Shown here: positions 22,924 to 30,862 of the stretch, in pieces
Layout: every line of letters begins with the position of its first letter
Position numbering within the stretch: the stretch's first letter is position 1
Source: Azonexus sp.
GTDB taxonomy: Bacteria; Pseudomonadota; Gammaproteobacteria; Burkholderiales; Rhodocyclaceae
Length of the DNA stretch: 33,064 nucleotides
NCBI GenBank assembly: GCA_031277255.1
Contig: JAITMS010000135.1
Location: 1-33,064, forward strand
Reading direction: 5' to 3'
Program-made: the position numbers and the translations under genes
The notes under the pieces: generated by a model
What the model was told of the DNA's origin: nothing
Database searches by the model: none
What the model saw: the letters and a program-made list of their open reading frames with translations, nothing else

Positions 22924-23499
22924 ATGCAGACCAAACCTTGCTACCAGTTGGATGCCGACGGCTGTTATGTCTTTACAGCCATCGCCCGCGCCTTCCCGGA
23001 TGACCCGGAAAACTACAACATCCCCGGCGATGCGGTATTGGCCGCGCCGCCCGAAACCCCGGCGGGCAGCGTCGCCCGCTGGACAGGGAGCGCCTGGGAG
23101 ATCATCGCCGACCACCGGCGCGACACCTTGTACCGGGTCGCTGGCGGCCAGACCTACAGCATTGGTGCCGACGTTCAAGGCCAGCACTACAACGGCCTCG
23201 GCCCGATCCCGGCATGGCTCTCGGAGACGCCGCCGGAACTACCCGCACCCGCCCCGGTCATTCCCGCCGCCATCACCCCCCGGCAGGCCCGGCTGGCGCT
23301 CCTCTCGGCGGGTTTGTACGAACAAGTGCAAACCGTCTTTGCCGCCCAATCCGGCGCGACGGGCGAAGCGGCGCGGATCGAGTGGGAGTTCGCCACCGCC
23401 ATTGAACGCGCCAACCCCCTTATTGCCGGGCTGGCCGCCGAGCTTGGCCTGACCGAGGCGGATTTGGACAACCTCTTTATCACGGCGCAATCGCTATGA
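22924..23499 (+). CDS. Tail-fibre-associated protein
   Basis: The 191-residue product was matched by pattern to phage tail proteins with a small N-terminal domain (YQLDADGCYVFTAIARAF). A middle segment RDTLYRVAGGQTYSIGADVQ follows, then the common C-terminal helical module ITPRQARLALLSAGLYEQVQ to LGLTEADLDNLF. That module is found at the end of many fibre and fibre-assembly proteins. Its place between tail chaperone and tape measure is unusual, since fibre genes normally lie at the end of the tail operon. It opens the accessory island. Exact role is unknown. Confidence 0.65.
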   Translation: MQTKPCYQLDADGCYVFTAIARAFPDDPENYNIPGDAVLAAPPETPAGSVARWTGSAWEIIADHRRDTLYRVAGGQTYSIGADVQGQHYNGLGPIPAWLSETPPELPAPAPVIPAAITPRQARLALLSAGLYEQVQTVFAAQSGATGEAARIEWEFATAIERANPLIAGLAAELGLTEADLDNLFITAQSL

Positions 23500-23720
23500 A
23501 TCATCGCCTGCGGCAAATCCTCATCGCCCTCGACCAGTTCCTCAACACCCTCCTGGGCGGCTGGGCCGACGAAACCGTTTCCGCCCGTGCCCACCGTAAC
23601 GGCTGGAAACGGACGGAGCGATTCATCAACTGGCTGTTCCGCGACCCGGAGCATTGCCGGGCCAGCTACGAAAGCGAATTGGCCAGAAGCCAGTTGCCAC
23701 GGGCTTATCGCCCGCCGTAA
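23496..23720 (+). CDS. Small conserved phage protein of unknown function
   Basis: The 74-residue product starts MNHRLRQILIALDQFLNTLL and contains WADETVSARAHRNGW and CRASYESELARSQLPRAYR. I recognise this pattern from many phage tail or lysis regions, where it is annotated as hypothetical. A role is not known. It overlaps the preceding gene by ATGA and ends just before the oppositely oriented toxin-antitoxin genes. Confidence 0.75.
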   Translation: MNHRLRQILIALDQFLNTLLGGWADETVSARAHRNGWKRTERFINWLFRDPEHCRASYESELARSQLPRAYRPP

Positions 23721-23740
23721 AGCCGGGTATCAAATCGCTG

Positions 23741-24004
23741 TCAGGGCGCGTGAGCAGCCAGAAGCGCCGCCGCACGGGTTTGCCAACCTTTGCCGGAAGC
23801 TCGCCAGCGCGCCAGCGAGTCAGGCTCCATGCGTAGCGTGACCGGCTCCTTGTGCACGGCAAGCGGTGGGCGTCCGCCCGTGCGGCGGGCAATTTCCGCC
23901 CCCGTCGTCACGCGGCCTTCTCCCGCCAAGGCTTCTTTGAGACCCTGCTCCAGATCGGCCATGAATTGCAGCATCTCAGCATCGGGTTTATTGTGCTCAG
24001 ACAT
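23741..24004 (-). CDS. BrnA-like antitoxin
   Basis: The 87-residue protein ends with PVTLRMEPDSLARWRASGKG and WQTRAAALLAAH, the ribbon-helix-helix pattern of BrnA-type antitoxins. The N-terminal part is helical and variable, which would suit toxin binding. Its ATG overlaps the toxin stop codon by 8 bases, so the two are co-transcribed with the toxin first, as is common in HigB/BrnT-type pairs. The orientation is opposite to the surrounding tail genes. Confidence 0.82.
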   Translation of the reverse strand: MSEHNKPDAEMLQFMADLEQGLKEALAGEGRVTTGAEIARRTGGRPPLAVHKEPVTLRMEPDSLARWRASGKGWQTRAAALLAAHAP

Positions 24005-24308
24005 CGTATTGCTCCTTGAGGCGGTTCAGAAAATCAATGGGCAGGTTGTCGAATTTGCCCTTCGCGTAGGCAATCACCAGCCGCACCTCGCCACGATCAG
24101 GCCGATTGAAGTAGATGACGCGCACACCGCCGCGTTTGCCCATGCCGGGGCGCGTCCAGCGCACCTTGCGCAAGCTGTCCGTACCGGGAATGACCACCCC
24201 GGCCTCCGGTTCGGCGGCAATGAAGTCAACAAATTTCGCGGCCTGTTCATCAGTCCAGATGCCGCTGATGCTGCGCAAGTAGGTGGGCGGTTCGATGACG
24301 GTGTACAT
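23997..24308 (-). CDS. RelE/HigB-family toxin
   Basis: The 103-residue product shows the RelE fold pattern: YLRSISGIWTDEQAAKFVDF, then VVIPGTDSLRKVRWTRPGMG, KRGGVRVIYFNR, VRLVIAYAKGKFDNL and a final helix. Such toxins cut mRNA on the ribosome. The ATG at 24306-24308 has no ribosome site, and the predicted promoter puts the transcript start within one or two bases of it. The message may therefore be leaderless. The partner is BrnA-like and not a canonical RelB, so the pair looks like a mixed-family system. Confidence 0.85.
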   Translation of the reverse strand: MYTVIEPPTYLRSISGIWTDEQAAKFVDFIAAEPEAGVVIPGTDSLRKVRWTRPGMGKRGGVRVIYFNRPDRGEVRLVIAYAKGKFDNLPIDFLNRLKEQYDV

Positions 24309-24315
24309 GATGGTT

Positions 24316-24343
24316 ATTGTACATCGAATAACCGGGTTTTCAA
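24316..24343 (-). promoter_or_regulatory. Toxin-antitoxin promoter with TGTACA repeats
   Basis: On the minus strand TTGAAA (24343-24338) and TACAAT (24321-24316) are spaced 16 bases apart. This is a near-consensus sigma-70 promoter. TGTACA palindromes at 24318-24323 and 24302-24307 flank the start and are likely autoregulatory operators. Confidence 0.7.
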
Positions 24344-24357
24344 ACGGAAATTCAAAA

Positions 24358-24387
24358 ACGACAACGTGTCCGATTTCGTGCTACAGT
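24358..24387 (+). promoter_or_regulatory. Candidate promoter for the RNA leader of rha
   Basis: ACGACA (24358-24363) and TACAGT (24382-24387) are spaced 18 bases apart. Transcription would begin near 24394, just at the start of the structured RNA region, divergently from the toxin promoter. Confidence 0.4.
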
Positions 24388-24390
24388 AGC

Positions 24391-24580
24391 GGCACGGAGT
24401 TTGAAACCTCCAATTCATAAGCGGTAGTCCGCGCCCGTCAGACGTGGATTTTTTACGTCCATCGTTTCTCTGGGCGGATGGCGCATACCGCAAGGCTGCG
24501 CACCCGACTTATGACGGGGTTTCAACATCCGCCCACCCGCTTGAAACCGGGCCTTTAAGTCTTTTCATAAGGAGCAAACC
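24391..24580 (+). ncRNA. C4-like antisense/structured RNA leader upstream of rha
   Basis: This 190-base gene-free stretch holds many complementary words. GGTTTCAA (24518) can pair with TTGAAACC upstream (24401) or downstream (24541). CTTATG (24508) can pair with CATAAG at 24416 or at 24566, the latter touching the rha ribosome site. TGACGGG (24512) pairs with CCCGTCA (24434), and CATCCGCCCA (24526) pairs with TGGGCGGATG (24471). Local hairpins GCGG-TAGT-CCGC (24421) and GACGT/ACGTC (24441-24459) are also present. The C4 RNA of P1/P7 and related phages lies upstream of antirepressor genes and acts by the same kind of paired segments. The match to C4 is by architecture and context, not by a model search. 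Confidence 0.65.
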
Positions 24581-25117
24581 ATGAACGCACAACATCCAGA
24601 CCTTTTCCCCGAAACGCTGCTGGTGCAGCGCGAAGGCGAACGCATCTACACCACCAGCCGCAAGGTGGCCGAGCGCTTCAAAAAACGGCACGACACCGTT
24701 TTGCGAACCATCAAAAATCTGCTCTCCGAACTCAATGATTCGGTGTTTGCTGACCGCAATTTTGCGGCCAGCACCTACACTGACTCAACGGGTCGCTGCC
24801 TCCCCGAATACCACCTGACCCACGACGGCTTTGCCCTCTTGGCAATGGGATTCACGGGCCGCGAGGCGCTGCTCTGGAAAATCCGGTTTCTCAATGCCTT
24901 CCGCGATATGGAGCGTCAGCTTGCCGCCGCCCTGCAACGCGAAGCCAACGCCCTTTACGCCATCCGTCCGCGCTGGCGGGCGATCATGCAGCACCCGGAT
25001 TACAGCCGGGCGCAGTTGATTGGCCTCACCGGCCATGCCTCGGTCGGCTCCATCACCGCCTGCCGCCGCCGCATGCGCGACGTCGGCTTGTTCGGTCAGA
25101 AAGGGGGTGTCCAATGA
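24581..25117 (+). CDS. Rha-family phage regulatory protein
   Basis: The 178-residue protein has the Rha domain in residues 20-115. Landmarks are YTTSRKVAERFKKRHDTVLR, then TIKNLL, ECHLTHDGFALLAMGFTG-like PEYHLTHDGFALLAMGFTGR, and EALLWKIRFLNAFRDMERQL. A C-terminal part with AIRPRWRAIMQHPDYSRAQL and a GLTGHASVGSITACRRRM helix-turn-helix-like segment follows. Rha proteins interfere with infection or regulation in other phages, but the mechanism is unsettled. AAGGAG precedes the ATG. The structured leader just upstream probably controls its translation. Confidence 0.88.
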   Translation: MNAQHPDLFPETLLVQREGERIYTTSRKVAERFKKRHDTVLRTIKNLLSELNDSVFADRNFAASTYTDSTGRCLPEYHLTHDGFALLAMGFTGREALLWKIRFLNAFRDMERQLAAALQREANALYAIRPRWRAIMQHPDYSRAQLIGLTGHASVGSITACRRRMRDVGLFGQKGGVQ

Positions 25118-25383
25118 GCGCCGCCTGGAGTGAACTCGACGCCCGCTACCCCTACCGCCTCTCCGATGATGGCGTCGATCTGCTGCTGCGGGCCGACGCC
25201 CTGTTGGTGACGCTCGCGCAACTGGCCGGGCAAGCCGCCGTGCATGACGCCAAAGGCCCCATCCAGATCTCGCTAATGGATTTGCATCGCGCGCTGCTGG
25301 CTGTCTTCCGCATCATCCAGGAGGCGCTGAAGAACGAGTTGATCAATCACAAGGGCGAACCGGCGGCGCTTGCCGAGCCCTGA
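25114..25383 (+). CDS. Small protein of unknown function after rha
   Basis: The 89-residue product is predicted to be helical (VDLLLRADALLVTLAQLAGQ and LMDLHRALLAVFRIIQEALK) and was not recognised. ATG overlaps the rha stop codon as ATGA, so both are translated from one message. A strong terminator follows 20 bases after its stop codon, closing the accessory island. Confidence 0.65.
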   Translation: MSAAWSELDARYPYRLSDDGVDLLLRADALLVTLAQLAGQAAVHDAKGPIQISLMDLHRALLAVFRIIQEALKNELINHKGEPAALAEP

Positions 25384-25403
25384 ACAAGCATCTTTCGAAG
25401 TTG

Positions 25404-25437
25404 GCCCCGCCTGGCGCTTCGCCAGGCGGGGCTTTTT
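25404..25437 (+). terminator. Strong Rho-independent terminator closing the island
   Basis: GCCCCGCCTGGC (25404-25415) and GCCAGGCGGGGC (25421-25432) form a perfect 12-bp stem with a 5-base loop, followed by TTTTTG. It lies 20 bases after the preceding stop codon and just before a new late promoter. Confidence 0.95.
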
Positions 25438-25450
25438 GTTTTCAGCGCCC

Positions 25451-25499
25451 GGCATGAAACATTTCCCGCCCTGACAGCCCCGACGCGCCCCCGTAGACT
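25451..25499 (+). promoter_or_regulatory. Late promoter of the tape-measure/tail operon with activator dyad
   Basis: GAAACATTTCC starts at 25456, and TAGACT, a -10-like hexamer, starts 38 bases later at 25494. The 15 bases GAAACATTTCCCGCC are identical to those before the endolysin gene on the other strand, and GCGCCCCCG recurs just before both -10 elements. It follows the terminator directly and precedes the tape-measure ATG by 31 bases. Confidence 0.82.
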
Positions 25500-25530
25500 C
25501 CCGGCATGAATGTGTTTCCGGGGTTGATTC

Positions 25531-27636
25531 ATGTCGGTTGATGTCGAGTTGAGAATTCGCCTGGCCGACGAGGCCAGTGCCGCTCTACGCAGGGCGGAGC
25601 AGGCGGCGCGGCGCGAGATGGAGGCGATCCGCCGGGCTAGCGAACGCGCCCGGCGGGATGAACAACGCGGGCGCGATGAATCGCGGCGCGGCATGGGGCG
25701 GCAGCGTACCGAAACCGAGCGCCTGGCAACCGCCCGGATAACGCTGGGAATGCGCTCAGAACATGCCATACGGCGCGAAATCCAGCGCACCGAGGCAGCT
25801 TACAATCGCTTGACCCGAAGCGGCACGCTGTCCATGCAGCAACAAGCGATAGCCGCCGAGCGCACCCGTCGGCGGGTGGAGCAACTGACCAACGAAATGG
25901 GCCGCCTCACTGCCGAGCAACAGCGGGCGGCGCGGGCGGCGGCCAACCTTGAGCGCGGCCAGCGCATGTTGCGCGGCGGCGCGGCGGTTGTCGCGGGAAC
26001 GGTGGCGGCCGCTTACACCCTGCGCGAGCCGATGCGTAACGCCATGAATTACGACGAAGAGATCGGCTTGCTCGCCAACACAGCCTTTGCCGAGCGCGAC
26101 AAGGCCGGGCGCAAGATTGGCGAGGCGTCGATCCGCGCCGCCATCAATAAGGCCATCGGCTCCGGCATGCGCCGCGATGACGCGCTCGCGGCGCTCAATA
26201 AGCTGGTCGCCGACGGTATGGTCGGCGGCGTCTCCGGTGCGCTGGAGATTCTGCCTTACATCGGCAAGGTATCGACCGGATCGGGCAGCCGGGGCGAGGA
26301 TGTGGCGGCGATGATGGGCGGCTTCATCAATTCCGGCTACGCCAAAAATGTGGACGAGGCCAAGAAACTGATGGGCATCAGCAGCGCAGCGGCCACGGCG
26401 GGCGCGTTCGAGAAGAATGACATGGCCCGCTATCTGCCCGCGTTGCTGCCGCTGGCGAAAAGTGTCGGTCTCTCAGGCAAGGATGGTTTCGAACGTTTAC
26501 TCGTACTGCTACAACAGGCGCGCACGACGGCGGGCAGTTCCGACGAGGCAGCGACCAATGTCCGCAACCTGCTGACCAAGCTGACCAGTGACGAGACAGC
26601 CAGGAATTTTAAGGACGCCGGGCGCGACGATCTCTACCGGCACCTGATGACGCAGCGCGCCCAGGGCGTCGACCCGCTCACCGCTTGGCAGAACGTGATT
26701 GATGAAGAAATCGCCAGGAACCCGAACCTGCAACCGGCCATTGCCAAGATTCAGAATGCCAGGAGCGCTTCTGAGCAGGATGATGCGATTGCCGCCTTGA
26801 ACAGCATGGCCGAGGGCCAAACGATTACTCAATTCTTCCGCGACATGCAGGCGCGTGGGGCGTTGTTCGGCATGCGTAACCGCACGGTTGAGGATAACGT
26901 GCGGCAGGCCATCAGCCAGTCGGATTCGATTATTGATGTCGATTATGAATCCATGGCCGACCGCGCGGGGTTCAAGGCGCGCGTTTCGAAAGAACGGCGC
27001 GAGATGGCGCAGATCGAGGCGGCGGATCAACTGTCGCCAGCCTTGGGCAAGGCGGCGGAACTGGCCGGTGATCTGGCGGAACGATTCCCGCTGCTCTATG
27101 GCGCGGCCAGCCTGTCCGGCACGGCGCTGACCGCGCTGGCTGGGGCCGCCGGTCTGGCGACGCTGGCGATGGGCGGCAGACTGCCCGGCGTTGGTGGCTT
27201 GGGCCGGGTGGCCGGGGCGGTTGCCAATGCTGCGCGCAACCCGGTCGCCGCCTGGCAGGCAGCGCGCGCCGCTTCTCCGGCATTGGGTACGGTTGCCGCT
27301 GGCGGGGCCGGGTCGCTACTGGCCGCTGGCAGCCAAGTAGCGGCGGCGGGCGCAGCCGGTTACGCCGCCGGAACTTATATCGCCAATCCGATCATCAATT
27401 GGGGCGTGCAGAAACTCAGCGGCGACGATGACGCCACGCTCGGCACCTGGATTTATGACCTCTTTCACAAAGACGAATTCGCCGACCTGAACAAGCCGGT
27501 CGAACAGCCGCCGGTCGAGGTCAAGGCCGACATCAAACTGACCCTGCCCAATGGCATGGCTGTCCAGAGCCAGACCATGCAGGCCAGCGGCGGTAATGCC
27601 CAAATCAACACCGGCAGCATTCACGGTGTGCCGTGA
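25531..27636 (+). CDS. Tail tape measure protein (Mu gp42-like)
   Basis: The 701-residue product has an N-terminal charged coiled coil rich in Arg, Glu and Ala (residues 5-150). A conserved TP901-type central region follows (about 165-400), with PMRNAMNYDEEIGLLANTAF, IGEASIRAAINKAI and KVSTGSGSRGEDVAAMMGGF. Hydrophobic alanine- and glycine-rich segments lie near residues 525-560 and 590-615. It sets tail length and is injected or moved during DNA entry. Family members run from about 600 to over 1000 residues. It is the first gene behind the third late promoter. Confidence 0.92.
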   Translation: MSVDVELRIRLADEASAALRRAEQAARREMEAIRRASERARRDEQRGRDESRRGMGRQRTETERLATARITLGMRSEHAIRREIQRTEAAYNRLTRSGTLSMQQQAIAAERTRRRVEQLTNEMGRLTAEQQRAARAAANLERGQRMLRGGAAVVAGTVAAAYTLREPMRNAMNYDEEIGLLANTAFAERDKAGRKIGEASIRAAINKAIGSGMRRDDALAALNKLVADGMVGGVSGALEILPYIGKVSTGSGSRGEDVAAMMGGFINSGYAKNVDEAKKLMGISSAAATAGAFEKNDMARYLPALLPLAKSVGLSGKDGFERLLVLLQQARTTAGSSDEAATNVRNLLTKLTSDETARNFKDAGRDDLYRHLMTQRAQGVDPLTAWQNVIDEEIARNPNLQPAIAKIQNARSASEQDDAIAALNSMAEGQTITQFFRDMQARGALFGMRNRTVEDNVRQAISQSDSIIDVDYESMADRAGFKARVSKERREMAQIEAADQLSPALGKAAELAGDLAERFPLLYGAASLSGTALTALAGAAGLATLAMGGRLPGVGGLGRVAGAVANAARNPVAAWQAARAASPALGTVAAGGAGSLLAAGSQVAAAGAAGYAAGTYIANPIINWGVQKLSGDDDATLGTWIYDLFHKDEFADLNKPVEQPPVEVKADIKLTLPNGMAVQSQTMQASGGNAQINTGSIHGVP

Positions 27637-28916
27637 TGAATATGCCCTCACTACCGTCGATTCCCGCCATGCCGGATTTGTCCGCCCTGCCGCCCTTGCC
27701 TCCGGCGGCGCTGGCCGCGCCAGCCGGGGCCGCGCCCGCGCCGACATGGAAAGACCGCCTCTCCCGCGCCGCCTTTCGCGGCTTTGAGTTTTTGACGGAT
27801 AGCCATGACGCCAAGTTCGGGCGACGCCTGGCCGTCCATGAATATCCAGGCCGTGAATGGCCCAGCGTGCAGGATTTGGGCGGCCAGGCGCGGGGCTGGA
27901 AGCTCTCGGCCTATTTCATCGGCCCGGATTACGATCTGGAACGCAACGGCTTTCTGGCAAAGCTCTGTGAACCGGGCGCGGACTGGCTGATCCACCCGTG
28001 GCTGGGGCCGTTGTACGTCCGCGCCCACGCCTGGAGCGTGGCCGAATCCAACGACAAGGGCGGCTTTTGCGCCGTCGCCATAGATTTTGTTGAAGGCGGC
28101 GAAACGCCCCAGCCGACGCCGGACAGGCTGGACGCCGCTATTGCCCGCGTGCGCGTGATGCAGGAAGCCATCGCCGCCAGCTTCGATCTGGCCCCAATGG
28201 GCGCTGGCGGCCTCTCCGGTTTCATCGCGGCGGTACAGGGCAAGCTGGAAATCCTGCGCACGGCCATTGCGCTCTCGACCTTGCCGCTGACGGCGGTGAG
28301 CCAGATCACCAACCTGATCGGCGGCCTCAAGACTGATCTTGCCGCGCTGGTCGCGCTACCGGGCGCGTATGCCAGCGCCTTCTTGCGCGCGGCCAAGCTG
28401 ATCGGCGGGGCCGGGGGCAGCACAGGCCATAACGGCGCGGCGCTGGCCGACACTGCCCGCCCGCGCATCATTGCCCGCTGCTGCAATGCCGCCATGCCGC
28501 GAGGCGCGGCGGCGGGCAGCGGGGCCGTCAGCCTCGCCGACCCGGTGGCCCGCCAGAATCTCTCAGCCGAACAAACCCTGCGCGGCGGACTGCTGGTCGG
28601 CGCGGCGGCGGAACTCGCGCTCACCGAATACCGCGCCGAGGCCGACCGTGATGCCGTTCTGGCGAGTGTGACCGCCGCTTTCGACGCCCTCTTGCCGACA
28701 CTCCCCGACCCCGCGTTTGAGGCCGTGGCATCGGCCCGCGCCGCCGTGATGGAAGCCTTGCTGGCGCAGGATTTGCGCCCGGCAGTCAGCCGCGATGTCA
28801 AAGAGGCGCTGCCCAGCGTCTTGCTGGCGCACTGGCTGGGCGTGGAAGAATCGGCGCTGCTGGCGCGTAACGCGGTGCGCCACCCGCTATTCATGCGAGG
28901 GCGCATTCATGGATGA
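27636..28916 (+). CDS. N: DNA circularisation/baseplate protein (Mu gpN-like)
   Basis: The 426-residue protein has a proline-rich start, then the DNA_circ_N domain (about 38-130). Landmarks are WKDRLSRAAFRGFEFLTDSH, GRRLAVHEYPGREWPSVQDL and GFLAKLCEPGADWLIHPWLG. In Mu, gpN belongs to the tail/baseplate assembly and is also described in circularisation of infecting DNA. ATG at 27636 overlaps the tape-measure stop codon as TGATG and is preferred to the GTG one codon earlier. Confidence 0.9.
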   Translation: MNMPSLPSIPAMPDLSALPPLPPAALAAPAGAAPAPTWKDRLSRAAFRGFEFLTDSHDAKFGRRLAVHEYPGREWPSVQDLGGQARGWKLSAYFIGPDYDLERNGFLAKLCEPGADWLIHPWLGPLYVRAHAWSVAESNDKGGFCAVAIDFVEGGETPQPTPDRLDAAIARVRVMQEAIAASFDLAPMGAGGLSGFIAAVQGKLEILRTAIALSTLPLTAVSQITNLIGGLKTDLAALVALPGAYASAFLRAAKLIGGAGGSTGHNGAALADTARPRIIARCCNAAMPRGAAAGSGAVSLADPVARQNLSAEQTLRGGLLVGAAAELALTEYRAEADRDAVLASVTAAFDALLPTLPDPAFEAVASARAAVMEALLAQDLRPAVSRDVKEALPSVLLAHWLGVEESALLARNAVRHPLFMRGRIHG

Positions 28917-29913
28917 AGTATTGGCGCAACTGCGCTTCGACGGTCAACGCTTTGACTACTGGCAGAAGGTCGACATCCGCGAATCGGTTGATGATCTCTG
29001 CGCCTCCGTCCAGTTGGGGCTGACCCGGCGCGGTGACAGCGCGGCGCTTGGCTTGACGGCCAACACCGTGGCCGACCTGTTGATCGACGAGCAGCTTGTC
29101 ACTACGGTGCGCGCTGATAGCGTCAGCCGTCAGGTTGATGCCGAGAGTTGTTCCATCTCGATCACCGCCCGCTCTCTGGGGCGCGAACTGGTCGATTGCC
29201 AATACTCCAAAACGCTCTCCGGCCTGCCCCTGGCCGAGATTGTGCAACGCCTTTGCGGCGAGTTCAACGTGCCGGTGACGATTGCTGCCGAAACAGAGCT
29301 TGTGCCGGATTTTTCCATGCAATGCGAAACCCCGGCCAACGCCATTTTGAATGCGGCGCGGGCGGGCGGCTTGTTGATTTACCCCCTGCCGGATGGCGGC
29401 CTGATCCTCACCAGGCCGACCGAGGCCGGGCCTGTGACCACGCTCCGCTACGGCGAAACCATCAAGAGCTACACCGTGGTCGATGAATACAAGCTGCGTT
29501 TCTCGGATTACGTCATCAAGGGCTATGAGTACGCAGGCGACGCCGCCCAGAGCGGGCGCTCGCGCGACAAGGGCATCGGTTTTTTCAGGCCGCTGCACAT
29601 TGTCGCCGATCGTCACGGGCAGGGGCTTGGCGGTTGCGAACGGCGGGCGGAACAGGAACGCGCGAGGCGGCAGGCGCGCTCGCACCGCATTGAACTGGAG
29701 ATTCCCGGCTGGCGCTACCCCGATGCCGACGGGCGGCTGCGGCTCTGGGCCATCAATACACAGGTGCGTATCGTGATTCCCGATGAAGGGATCAATGACG
29801 TGTTCCTGATCGGCGAGCGCAGCTTCCGGCAAGATGACAGGGGCGGCAGTTTGACGGCCCTGCAGGTCATGCCGCGTGAGGCGTTTTTGGCGGCCCGGCG
29901 GGAGGCAACATGA
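28909..29913 (+). CDS. P: Baseplate hub protein (Mu gpP/gp44-like)
   Basis: The 334-residue product matches the Mu gpP/gp44 family, relatives of the T4 gp27 hub. Landmarks are SVDDLCASVQLGLTRRGD, ISITARSLGRELVDCQYSKT, EIVQRLCGEFNVPVTI and a C-terminal IELEIPGWRYPDADGRLRLW. ATG 28909 overlaps the end of N; an in-frame upstream extension is not family-like. It overlaps gp45 as ATGA. Confidence 0.92.
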   Translation: MDEVLAQLRFDGQRFDYWQKVDIRESVDDLCASVQLGLTRRGDSAALGLTANTVADLLIDEQLVTTVRADSVSRQVDAESCSISITARSLGRELVDCQYSKTLSGLPLAEIVQRLCGEFNVPVTIAAETELVPDFSMQCETPANAILNAARAGGLLIYPLPDGGLILTRPTEAGPVTTLRYGETIKSYTVVDEYKLRFSDYVIKGYEYAGDAAQSGRSRDKGIGFFRPLHIVADRHGQGLGGCERRAEQERARRQARSHRIELEIPGWRYPDADGRLRLWAINTQVRIVIPDEGINDVFLIGERSFRQDDRGGSLTALQVMPREAFLAARREAT

Positions 29914-30434
29914 TCGGCCAAATCTGGGGGCGGCTCCGCCTCATCTTCGCCCACGGCGTCGGCCTCTTGATCAGCCATGACAAGATTCAGGCCCGTGTGC
30001 TCGATGATGAAGTGCTCGGCAATCTCGCCCGCGTTGAACCCTACGGCTTTTCCTACCGGCCCAAGCCCGGCTGCCAGACCTATCTCTTGTTCCCCAATGG
30101 CGACCGCAGCTACGGCGTTGCCATCGTGGTCGGCGACAAGCGGTATCAACTGGCCTTGCAGGAGGGCGAAGTCGGCGTCCATGACGATCAGGGCCAGAAG
30201 GTGCATCTCACCCGCAGCGGCATCGTCATTGACGGCGCTGGGCGGCCCGTCACGATCACCAATGCGCCCACCGTTACCGCCGACACGCCCCTGTTGAAAT
30301 GTACCGGCGACATCATGGATCGCTGCAACGAAGGCGGCAGAACGATGGCGGCAATGCGGGCCAGTTTCGACCGCCACGTGCACCCGGAAAACGACGGCGG
30401 CGGGCCAACTGATCCGCCTACAGAAGGGATGTGA
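29910..30434 (+). CDS. Baseplate spike protein (Mu gp45-like)
   Basis: The 174-residue product fits the Mu gp45 central-spike family. It has an OB-type N-terminal region (DEVLGNLARVEPYGFSYRPK and ETYLLFPNGDRS-like QTYLLFPNGDRSYGVAIVVG). Next comes a repeat-rich stretch (EGEVGVHDDQGQKVHLTRSG) that would form a trimeric beta-helix, and a terminal segment ending HVHPENDGGGPTDPPTEGM. The terminal HxH suits a metal-binding tip. Confidence 0.9.
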   Translation: MIGQIWGRLRLIFAHGVGLLISHDKIQARVLDDEVLGNLARVEPYGFSYRPKPGCQTYLLFPNGDRSYGVAIVVGDKRYQLALQEGEVGVHDDQGQKVHLTRSGIVIDGAGRPVTITNAPTVTADTPLLKCTGDIMDRCNEGGRTMAAMRASFDRHVHPENDGGGPTDPPTEGM

Positions 30435-30437
30435 GCC

Positions 30438-30839
30438 ATGCTCAAACTCATCCAGACCGCTTGGGGCCAATTCGATCTCGCCCTGGATGACGGCAGCCCG
30501 GAGGCCGCCGTCGAGACGGCCATCTACGCCATTCTTTTTACCGACGCCCGCGCTCCCGCCGACCGCGTGCCGGATACCTACGACCGGCGCGGCTGGTATG
30601 CCGACGAAAGCGCCGGGTCGGGGCTTTGGCATGTCCGCCGCCAGGCGCTGACCGGGGCCGCCCGGCGCGAAGCCATCGCCATGATCCAGACCGCCTTGCT
30701 GGCCCGCGCCCCGGCCTTTGCCAACATCGAAGTCAGCGACGCCACCCCGCCCGGCGACGCGGGAAGCATTTCCCGCCTTACCGTCAACATCACCGGCCAG
30801 CACAATGGCCGCAGCTTTGCCCTGCGGGTTCCGCTTTGA
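30438..30839 (+). CDS. Baseplate wedge protein (Mu gp46/W-like)
   Basis: The 133-residue product matches the gp46/T4 gp25-like family. Landmarks are LDDGSPEAAVETAIYAILFT, DTYDRRGWYADESAGSGLWH and ITGQHNGRSFALRVPL. It lies between the spike and the J-like gene as in Mu. Confidence 0.9.
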   Translation: MLKLIQTAWGQFDLALDDGSPEAAVETAIYAILFTDARAPADRVPDTYDRRGWYADESAGSGLWHVRRQALTGAARREAIAMIQTALLARAPAFANIEVSDATPPGDAGSISRLTVNITGQHNGRSFALRVPL

Positions 30840-30862
30840 CTGATTCCTGCCTCTGATCCCCA

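Noticed and set aside
24391-24580. tRNA or riboswitch for a metabolite
   Set aside because: No cloverleaf or known aptamer core was seen, and the neighbouring gene is a phage regulator.
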